A DNA stretch of 64,000 nucleotides from Granulicella tundricola MP5ACTX9 (GTDB lineage: Bacteria; Acidobacteriota; Terriglobia; Terriglobales; Acidobacteriaceae): assembly GCF_000178975.2 (NCBI RefSeq), contig NC_015064.1:2294001-2358000 (forward strand), written 5' to 3'. Under the pieces are notes generated by a model that saw only the letters and a program-made list of their open reading frames with translations, did no database searches and was not told the origin of the DNA. Made by a program: the position numbers and the translations under genes. Below are positions 7,957 through 15,370 of the stretch, one piece after another (position 1 is the first letter of the stretch; every line of letters begins with the position of its first letter).

Positions 7957-10346
7957 GCACAGCAGCAGGTCAAGTCACTATTGTTCTCTCCGCAGATAAG
8001 GTCAGCTATTCCGCTGCGCTTGATCAGGCTGGGCGTGAACTAGACAAGCTGCAAGGCAAGTCAAAGTCATTTGGTCATGGATCAGTCTCGGATATGCAGG
8101 CCGCTAGCGCCAGCATCAGGCTGCTTGAGAACCCGCTTGGCAACAACATGCGGGCCATTGAACGCCTCATCTCCCAAAGCAAAGTTCTATCCGGCGTGAT
8201 GAAGGCGGCCTTCCCTCTAGTCGGTGCTATCGCTATCGCTGGGATGTTCGCGAAGCTGACTACGGAGGTTGTCAAGTTCATCAAGGAGATGAACGAGATG
8301 CCCGCCGTCATCAAGCGTGGCTTCGATTCTCTGAACCTCTCCATCCGCACCAGCAATGATGAGCTAGACCTGACCAACGCGAAACTCGCGAATCAGATAG
8401 CCAAGCTCGAAGGCAAGCCCCAAAACAACCTCAAGACGGCGCTCGCTGAATCCCGCGTGGAAGCTGACAAGCTGGCTACCTCCCTCGCGAACGATGCGAA
8501 AGCAGTCAATGACCTCCTCACCGCAAACAAGATCGGCTTGCTCGGCCAGCTCGTAGGCAAGGCGAACACCTCAAACGTTTCCAGCTCTATTCAGAGCTAT
8601 ATGAATGACCTACAGGATCTTGGAAACAAGATATCTGTTGCCGCTCAGAAACCGAACAACGACACCGAAGTCGCCAGCCTGCGTAAGCAGCTATCCGACA
8701 AGCAGAACTCCGGTCTCGGTTGGGCTAAGAGCAAGATGTTCGCCACCGACCACCCGGACCTGGCTGGTCCTGACGACCAGATCATGGGCGGAGATCAGGC
8801 TTCTAATCGTGCTGAGCTACTCGGCTTTCAAGGTGTTCTACTCGGCCAGCAGCATCGTGCTACCTCCGAAGATACCAACAAGCAACTTACCGGGATCAAG
8901 GATAAGGACGAGGCTGCGAAAGCTGCGGCTGAGTCAGCCAAGGCCGCTGCACGTGCTGCACTTGAGGCTCAGAAGAAAGCCGCAGCCGAACAGCTTGCAG
9001 CTTGGGAAGAGAGCAACGCCGACTGGAAAGCTGCACAGGACCGTTCTCTCCTCGACGACGCCGACTGGTGGAAGGCGAAGCTCGCTACCCTCAACATCGG
9101 CTCTTTGAACTATCGCGCCGTGAACAAGAAGGTCAACGCAGACATCATCTCCGATAACCGGGAGATGACCGAAGCTCGCCCCACCTGGGCTAACGACTTC
9201 CTCAAGGACGGTAACGCCAACGGCGGCATCAGCAAGGATGACGCTGAGCAGATAACCGCGACTGGCAAGGCTACCGCCGAATGGATCGCTTCGCTGCGTT
9301 CAGGCGTGGAGCTTCAAAAGCAGAATGCCACGGCGATAGCAGAGTCTTCGCTTCAAATGGCGGTCGCGACAGGCCGCATGACGAAGATGGACGCGGCTCA
9401 GATACAGGCCAACCTTCACACTCAGGAATACAACGACAGATTGAGTGAGTTAAAGGATAACCGCGACGCTATCACCACTAACGCCAGCCTCAGCGACGTA
9501 CAGCGCAAGGCTCAGTTGGCGAACTCCGACAATCAGATTGCCGCTCTCAACAACCAGCGGGCATTACAGACTCAGCAGGACAACGCCTCAACCAACCCCC
9601 AAGGCTCTCTCGCTTCCGTCGGATTCGTGGATGCCCTGAATGACTTCGTTCTCGCTTCCAAGGACGCTGCAGGTCAGATGCGTGAGATAACCACCGGTAC
9701 GCTGAACACCCTGAATGGGGAGTTCGTTAAGGCCATCAGCGGGCAAAGAACCGACTTCGGCAATGCTGGCGCTTCAATCTTCCGCAACGTTGCCGGCATC
9801 GGCCTCCAGAAAGCAGAAGGCTCCATCATGCAAGGGCTGGGATTCGGAGCCAAGGCTGACGGAAGCAAGAGCAATCCGCTCTACGTCCGTATGGCCGATG
9901 GTGTTGCTGGTGGTGTTGGTTCCGCAGCTAAGGGCCTCTCCAGCCTCTTCAAGTCTGGTGATGGCGATAGCGGCGGAAGTGCCGTATCAGGTCTTGCTTC
10001 TAAGGCTGGTGGTTGGCTCAGTTCACTCGCCGGTATGATTCCTGGCTTCGCTGGTGGCGGCACGGTCACACCCGGAACGCTAGCAATGGTCGGAGAACAA
10101 GGCCCAGAACTTGCCTACTTTGGCTCAGGAGCGCACATCACCCCAAACCATAAGCTGAGCAGCATTGGCTCCGTTGGTGGCGACACCCACAACTGGCACA
10201 TTGACGCTCGTGGCGCTACTGACCCGGCTCAGGTTCGTTACCAGGTGCAGCAGGGCATTCAACAGGCCGCACCTCACCTGACCGCCCAGAGTATGCAGGC
10301 CAAGGCGCAGCAGAACAAACGCTCTCCTTCTACCCGCCAAAAGTAA
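7953..10346 (+). CDS. Tape measure protein
   Basis: A 797-residue protein that sets tail length. It has an N-terminal helical region with a hydrophobic stretch near residues 86-105 (AAFPLVGAIAIAGMFA), a long Ala/Lys/Gln-rich coiled centre, and a C-terminal Gly-rich part with FAGGGTVTPGTLAMVGEQGPE, common in tape measures. The last 60 residues (HIDARGATDP..., AAPHLTAQSMQAKAQQ) resemble the end of the second phage's tape measure at 55747-58929. The start overlaps the homing endonuclease stop. Confidence 0.9.
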   Translation: MSTAAGQVTIVLSADKVSYSAALDQAGRELDKLQGKSKSFGHGSVSDMQAASASIRLLENPLGNNMRAIERLISQSKVLSGVMKAAFPLVGAIAIAGMFAKLTTEVVKFIKEMNEMPAVIKRGFDSLNLSIRTSNDELDLTNAKLANQIAKLEGKPQNNLKTALAESRVEADKLATSLANDAKAVNDLLTANKIGLLGQLVGKANTSNVSSSIQSYMNDLQDLGNKISVAAQKPNNDTEVASLRKQLSDKQNSGLGWAKSKMFATDHPDLAGPDDQIMGGDQASNRAELLGFQGVLLGQQHRATSEDTNKQLTGIKDKDEAAKAAAESAKAAARAALEAQKKAAAEQLAAWEESNADWKAAQDRSLLDDADWWKAKLATLNIGSLNYRAVNKKVNADIISDNREMTEARPTWANDFLKDGNANGGISKDDAEQITATGKATAEWIASLRSGVELQKQNATAIAESSLQMAVATGRMTKMDAAQIQANLHTQEYNDRLSELKDNRDAITTNASLSDVQRKAQLANSDNQIAALNNQRALQTQQDNASTNPQGSLASVGFVDALNDFVLASKDAAGQMREITTGTLNTLNGEFVKAISGQRTDFGNAGASIFRNVAGIGLQKAEGSIMQGLGFGAKADGSKSNPLYVRMADGVAGGVGSAAKGLSSLFKSGDGDSGGSAVSGLASKAGGWLSSLAGMIPGFAGGGTVTPGTLAMVGEQGPELAYFGSGAHITPNHKLSSIGSVGGDTHNWHIDARGATDPAQVRYQVQQGIQQAAPHLTAQSMQAKAQQNKRSPSTRQK

Positions 10347-10387
10347 AACCCTCCCGCAACACCCCTCCGCACGAACAAGGACGAATC

Positions 10388-13231
10388 ATGCCCACCGGAT
10401 ACACCCAGGTCACCGGGTCCTCTCTCAAGGACTCGGCTGGAACCCCCATTGCTAACGCCACCATTCGCTTTGCTCCGGTCAACAACACGGGCGTTCCCAT
10501 CTCGTTCATGGCGGGTGGTGGTGGGCAGACCGTCGCCACTCCGGTCACAGCCACCGTCACCAATGGCGCATTCACGATCCAGCTTGCGGATACGACACTC
10601 ACGACTCCAGTGAACGTCGGGTACGCCGTAACGGTAGTGGACAACCTCACAGGAGAGCACCTTCTCGGTTCCGGCTATGGCTGTGTTCAACCTTCAGGCG
10701 CAACGTGGAGCTTCGATACGTATGTACCGAACCTCACGGCGCTGGTTGCGGTGCAGCTGGGTCCGCAAGGACGTGAGGGCGCTCCTGGTCCCGCAAGCAC
10801 GACCACAGCCTCGCTGGTCGCTTCTCATTTACCGGCGCTGCGTAATCTCTTTGACAAGACCCTGGCGACGAATGACCTACTCGTCAATTGGGTGGATGGA
10901 ACGACCACCAGTCAGACCGGGCTAGCTTGGTTTGCTACAGGATATATACCGGTCGTTGCGGGTAAACAGTACGTCGCTAGTCTCAACACGTTCCTCGTAT
11001 CCACCACCATCGGGTTCGCCTTCTTTGATGGCCAGCTGACCTTCGTCGGTGGCGTGATGGGTTGTGCTGCTGGCACTCCCGTGACCGCTCCGGCTAACGC
11101 AATCTATATGCGCGTCGGCAGCGGTGGAAACGACCTTGTAGCTGGGCACGACTACGACTACTGGAAGAACCAATTCATCATCGTGGAAGGGGCGGTCCTC
11201 CCGTCCGCCTACATTGCCTTCGGCTACGAAGATCCGGCAACCACAGCGGTTAAGTCGGCAGCTCTGCTCGACCGCAGTCTTGGTCATCAACGGAACCGCT
11301 TTGACCCCACGACAGCCACTCCCGACGTCTTGATCAGTCAAGTTACCGGCGCGACGATCTCCGTCCCCGGCAACTACTTCACCAGCGACTTCATTCCGGT
11401 CAGCGGCCTTGCTTGGGCTATCTGTAACCAGAACACTCTCTTCGGCATACCTCAGAGCGGCATAGCTTTCTACGACGATGCCTTCAATTACATGGGCGGG
11501 ACCAATGGGGTAGCAGCCTCTACAGCATTTGCCGTTATGGCAGGAGCCGCGTACCTGCGCGTTGGGATGGGAAGCACTGACAACGAGAACCCTTCTATAC
11601 TCCCCACCGTAGTGCTTGTCGGTGGAAGTGTCCTACCGAGCACACTCGCCTCCCATGGCGGCACGGATGCGTACAGTGCGATCAGCAATGCGCTTGCCGT
11701 GGCTTCGAGCAGCGCGGGTTCGTCCCTCTCGCATCGCGGCAATCTGTTCGATAAGCGAGGCGTTACCTTAGACGTCCTGATCAACTACACGACTGGCAAT
11801 GCTGACAGTTGGCCGGGATACTTTGCTACGGATTACATGATCGTGCTGGGTCTCTCAGAAATCATCTGCAACGAGAACACGAGCTATGCCGCAAGCACGC
11901 TAGGCTTCGCGTTCTATGACGTAAACAAAGCGTTCATGAAAGGCGTTGCAGGTGTTGCCGCCAATACAGCGATTGCCGTCCCAGCGGGCGCAGCCTTCGT
12001 GCGCTTCGGCATGGGAACCTCCACCGCAAGCGACAGGGCATTGATTCTTGCCGGAGCAATGGTGATGCCGGGAGCTTTAATGCCCGCGCACTATCAGTCT
12101 TATGGAGCGTCATCCGCAGCTACACCGCAGAAACTCCGTCTGTTTGATGGACAGAAGAACCTTTTCGACCCCTCACAGGTAACGCTCGATCACCTGATTG
12201 ATTACACCTCTGGAACCTCAACAGACGTATCAAGTTCATTTGGCGTCGGGAACTTCTTCGCCAGTGGCTTCATGCCGGTGTTCGGTCTTTCGCAGATTGT
12301 AGCGAACCAAGAGACGGACTACGGTGCTGGGAGTTTCGGCTTCGCCTTCTACGACGAGGATTTCAACTTCATATCGGGAGTTAATGGGAACGCAGCCGGA
12401 ACGCCAATGACCGTTCCAGTAGGAGCGTTCTTTGCGCGCGTCGGCTCTGGTGGAACTGTTCAGGCTACGGCCAAGGGCTGGTCTCGTCAGGTCGTGCTTT
12501 CCACCTTCATGGTCCTGACGGGGAGCATAGTACCTGCAAACTTCATTCCGTGCAGCCAAGCCGCAGCTCTCGTACCGTCGCGGTTCTACTTGCAAAACGC
12601 CGCCATTATCGGGGACAGCATCACCGCCTATGGGGAGCCTAACTCGTTCCCGCAGGGCAATGGAGGTCCGTCTCAATACATCGGCTATCAGCAACCGATG
12701 TTAGCGGCTCTGGGTGCAAACAAGCGTGTCATACACGCATATCCAGGCACGCGCATGGTTGACGTCCTCTTGAGCAGCTATGCCCCCAGCCAAGCTGAGA
12801 TCCAAGTTTGCAATTTCTTGACGGTGTTCAAGGGAACCAACGACTACGGCAATACCGCGTTAGGCGTGGTGCCTATGGGTGACCCATTGACAAGCACCGA
12901 CAACACCACCTTCTACGGCGCAATGGACTTGATGATCAACACATGGCTTGGGTGGAATCCCTCGCTAGACATCATCTTCTTTACGCCGCTGCAACGCTCG
13001 GGAGGGACGGTTGCGAACTCGCTTGGTTTCACCTTGGAGAACTACGCAACGGCCATCATCACGAAGTGTAGACAGTACGCCTTGCCTGTCGTTGACCTTT
13101 ACCATACCTCCGGTATCAACCAGCTCAATATCGCGACTTATGTTGGACGGAGTCCTCCACCCCAACAACGCCGGGTATGCAAAGTTTACCGGTCACCTGA
13201 TCACTGCGCTTGCCAGCCTGTAAGCAACTGA
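10388..13231 (+). CDS. Tail fibre with four tandem repeats and SGNH hydrolase, frameshifted near 3' end
   Basis: The 947-residue frame opens with a beta domain (MPTGYTQVTGSSLKDSAGT) and a short collagen-like GPQGREGAPGP. Four tandem ~130-residue repeats follow, each starting RN/GN/KN-L/R-FD and ending in a GFAFYD-type segment. A C-terminal SGNH esterase has the block I motif IIGDSIT and block III-like GTNDYG. The last catalytic block (DGVLHPNNAGYAKF) is present only in the +1 frame, ending at 13223. One extra base near 13145 explains this, and the annotated frame ends in an unrelated RSPPPQQRR tail. The protein probably binds and trims a host surface glycan. The frameshift may be real or a sequencing error. 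Confidence 0.82.
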   Translation: MPTGYTQVTGSSLKDSAGTPIANATIRFAPVNNTGVPISFMAGGGGQTVATPVTATVTNGAFTIQLADTTLTTPVNVGYAVTVVDNLTGEHLLGSGYGCVQPSGATWSFDTYVPNLTALVAVQLGPQGREGAPGPASTTTASLVASHLPALRNLFDKTLATNDLLVNWVDGTTTSQTGLAWFATGYIPVVAGKQYVASLNTFLVSTTIGFAFFDGQLTFVGGVMGCAAGTPVTAPANAIYMRVGSGGNDLVAGHDYDYWKNQFIIVEGAVLPSAYIAFGYEDPATTAVKSAALLDRSLGHQRNRFDPTTATPDVLISQVTGATISVPGNYFTSDFIPVSGLAWAICNQNTLFGIPQSGIAFYDDAFNYMGGTNGVAASTAFAVMAGAAYLRVGMGSTDNENPSILPTVVLVGGSVLPSTLASHGGTDAYSAISNALAVASSSAGSSLSHRGNLFDKRGVTLDVLINYTTGNADSWPGYFATDYMIVLGLSEIICNENTSYAASTLGFAFYDVNKAFMKGVAGVAANTAIAVPAGAAFVRFGMGTSTASDRALILAGAMVMPGALMPAHYQSYGASSAATPQKLRLFDGQKNLFDPSQVTLDHLIDYTSGTSTDVSSSFGVGNFFASGFMPVFGLSQIVANQETDYGAGSFGFAFYDEDFNFISGVNGNAAGTPMTVPVGAFFARVGSGGTVQATAKGWSRQVVLSTFMVLTGSIVPANFIPCSQAAALVPSRFYLQNAAIIGDSITAYGEPNSFPQGNGGPSQYIGYQQPMLAALGANKRVIHAYPGTRMVDVLLSSYAPSQAEIQVCNFLTVFKGTNDYGNTALGVVPMGDPLTSTDNTTFYGAMDLMINTWLGWNPSLDIIFFTPLQRSGGTVANSLGFTLENYATAIITKCRQYALPVVDLYHTSGINQLNIATYVGRSPPPQQRRVCKVYRSPDHCACQPVSN

Positions 13232-13266
13232 CGCGCCTCATCATTCCATAACAAGGACGCAAACCC

Positions 13267-13617
13267 ATGAATGTTCTAGCAATCCTCAAAGGCGTCGGCA
13301 CGGAAGCTGAGAAGCTCGGCACCGGCGCAGTCCACGTAGTTGAAGTTATCGGCAACGGTGCCGTCTGCTTTGAGCGTCTCCTTACCGACGCAAGCAAGCT
13401 CACCCCGGAAGTGAAGGCTGGCCTCACGACCCTCATCGCTGACGGCGAAGCTGTAGCTACTGGTTTTATCTCCGCAGGAAGCAACCCAGCTAACTTCGTT
13501 GCTGACGCTGCTGAAGCCGCCAATCTCGCCAAGTTCGTAAAGGACTTCGTTGCCTTCCTGCCGGTTATCAAGGCCGCTGCTGGCACCGTCAAGGCTGACC
13601 TCACTCCTCTCGCCTAA
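13267..13617 (+). CDS. Phage protein of unknown function
   Basis: A 116-residue, Ala-rich, mostly helical protein (VLAILKGVGTEAEKLGTGAVH, cut here before the next residues). AACAAGGACG lies upstream of the ATG. The C-terminal half is moderately hydrophobic (FVKDFVAFLPVIKAAAGTV), so a membrane-associated role is possible. I do not recognise a family. It sits between the fibre and the distal tail genes. Confidence 0.65.
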   Translation: MNVLAILKGVGTEAEKLGTGAVHVVEVIGNGAVCFERLLTDASKLTPEVKAGLTTLIADGEAVATGFISAGSNPANFVADAAEAANLAKFVKDFVAFLPVIKAAAGTVKADLTPLA

Positions 13618-13659
13618 CTCTTCCTCTCTCCCGTAGCACCCCGCCAGAAAGATCCCGCC

Positions 13660-14316
13660 ATGCTCAACACCATCACCCTCAATGGGCAGACGGTTTCTAT
13701 CGTCGCGTCGCCGACCTGTATCGCCCTGCGCTCCATAGAACTGTCGGGGAGTGACTCGGTCGCTATCGTCACGTCGCCATTCTCTGGACAGACCCAAGCC
13801 CAACAGTGGCCCGGAGCGGACTGGTGGTCGGGGACCGCAACACTCCCGCCTCTCACTCAGGACCAAGCCGACGAATGGCTCTCATTCCTTATGGAGTGCC
13901 GAGGTATGACGAACCCATTCCTCATGGGCGACCCTCTCAAGTCTTCACCTCGGGGGAGCGTCACGTCGGCTTCAGTGCCTGTGGTGGATATGTCCGTCAC
14001 GACTCTCAACCAAGTCGGCAATCAAGTCCTCTACACCAAGGGCTGGTTGCCGAATGCCTTCTCACTGTTACTCCCCGGCGACTATCTACAGATTGGCTAT
14101 CGCCTTCACCGCTGTCTTGACCGGGTGAACTCAGACGCGAATGGTAAGGCCTCCTTTTCTATCTTCCCCTCGCTTCGTGACCTCCCCGCTGACGGCCAGC
14201 CAATCATCCTCAACAACCCCCAAGGTCTGTTCCGCCGAGGCAGCAACAAGATGACGTGGTCCTCGGACTACACCGGCCTCACCAACCTTTCCTTTCCCCT
14301 GATCGAGTACCGCTAA
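13660..14316 (+). CDS. Distal tail / minor tail protein
   Basis: A 218-residue protein with the pattern SPFSGQTQAQQWPGADWWSG, then LPPLTQDQADEWLSFLMECRG and FLMGDP, then a Pro-Arg-Gly turn. This W-rich pattern is shared by siphophage tail proteins that sit at the tail end in a Dit-like role. It ends IEYR with TAATG overlapping the start of the next tail gene, so the two are coupled. The function is inferred from family resemblance and order. Confidence 0.72.
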   Translation: MLNTITLNGQTVSIVASPTCIALRSIELSGSDSVAIVTSPFSGQTQAQQWPGADWWSGTATLPPLTQDQADEWLSFLMECRGMTNPFLMGDPLKSSPRGSVTSASVPVVDMSVTTLNQVGNQVLYTKGWLPNAFSLLLPGDYLQIGYRLHRCLDRVNSDANGKASFSIFPSLRDLPADGQPIILNNPQGLFRRGSNKMTWSSDYTGLTNLSFPLIEYR

Positions 14317-14870
14317 TGCCCAGAAATCTTGACCCCACCTTCTCAGCCAGCCTGAGTGCGCCTCTCTTCGGCCCTGTGTTCCTCGTCATGCTCACCTTCA
14401 AATCTCAGACGACCTACGTGTGGTCAGGTGCGGGCACGCTCATATGGAACGGCAACACCTACCTCGGTGTGGGTTCGCTCGGCAAGGTTGATTCAATCAA
14501 GGAGGGCATAGAGGTTCACGCTGACGGGACTTCGCTCACCCTCTCAGGAATCGACAAGGTTTACTTGGGTGAAGCTCTCACCGACATCCAGATAGGAGCG
14601 CCTGCCACCATTCACTTCGGCAACTACCTGAATGGTGCGCTCATCGGTGCACCCTTTCTCATCTTCCGAGGTTGCGTAGACAAGCCCACAATCCATACCG
14701 GCACTGATACGGTGAGCATCAGCCTCGCTCTAGAAAACCGAATGGTGGACTTACAGCGAGCTTCTAATCGCCGCTACACCGCGACTGACCAGCGTGCTCA
14801 CTACTCAGACGATACAGCTTTTAATTGGGTAGAGAAGATGAACGACATCTCGCTCCGCTGGGGCAGCTAG
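14316..14870 (+). CDS. Minor tail protein (DUF2163/BR0599-like)
   Basis: A 184-residue protein starting at the ATG that shares its A with the preceding TAA. FKSQTTYVWSGAGTLIWNGNTYLGVG, here read as two linked strands, and the C-terminal RRYTATDQRAHYSDDTAF-WVEKM match tail hub proteins of many Proteobacteria and Acidobacteria phages. It is followed by the NlpC/P60-like and gpJ-like genes, the normal tail-tip order. The longer frame from 14256 overlaps the upstream gene and was not used. Confidence 0.75.
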   Translation: MPRNLDPTFSASLSAPLFGPVFLVMLTFKSQTTYVWSGAGTLIWNGNTYLGVGSLGKVDSIKEGIEVHADGTSLTLSGIDKVYLGEALTDIQIGAPATIHFGNYLNGALIGAPFLIFRGCVDKPTIHTGTDTVSISLALENRMVDLQRASNRRYTATDQRAHYSDDTAFNWVEKMNDISLRWGS

Positions 14871-14928
14871 CAGCACCGAACTCCCTTCCTTCCGCACCGT
14901 TTCCCCGCAACAACCAAGGTCATCCCCC

Positions 14929-15366
14929 ATGTCTCTTCCCAAGAAGCAGCATTGGCACACGCGTGCCTTCCATCCCTTCCTCGTAGACCGCGCTCAAACA
15001 CCCTTCGCTTGGGGCACCAATGACTGCGCCCTTTTTAGTGCGGACGCGATCCTCGCGAATACCGGCGTCGATATCGCCACGGACTTTCGCGGCAAGTACA
15101 CCGACAAGCGTTCAGCCTTCCTGCTCATCAGGTCGTTGACCGGTGGCTCGACTGTAGCTGATGCAGCCGCTTACTGCGCCCAGAAGCACGGTCTCGTTGA
15201 ACACCAGCACCCGCTTATGGCGAAACGCGGAGACCTCGTGGTCGTAGCTGATGGCGACGAGCTTATCTGCGGGGTGGTTCACCTCAGCGGTCATGTCATT
15301 TCAGTTTCGGAGTCAGACACAGTCCGGCTCCCCATCACCAAAGTAGTCCGTAGTTGGAGCGTATAG
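14929..15366 (+). CDS. NlpC/P60-like tail-tip protein (DUF6950-like)
   Basis: A 145-residue protein. PFAWGTNDCALFSADAILAN contains the candidate catalytic Cys in the NDC motif, and KRGDLVVV followed by GVVHLSGHVIS carries the candidate His. This fits small papain-like peptidoglycan peptidases of phage tail tips, which help DNA entry through the wall. It lies 4 nt upstream of the gpJ-like gene. Confidence 0.75.
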   Translation: MSLPKKQHWHTRAFHPFLVDRAQTPFAWGTNDCALFSADAILANTGVDIATDFRGKYTDKRSAFLLIRSLTGGSTVADAAAYCAQKHGLVEHQHPLMAKRGDLVVVADGDELICGVVHLSGHVISVSESDTVRLPITKVVRSWSV

Positions 15367-15370
15367 GCCA

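Noticed and set aside
8605..9108. 167-residue + frame inside the tape measure gene
   Set aside because: Out-of-frame shadow of the tape measure, Leu/Ser/Pro/Arg-rich, with no start signal.
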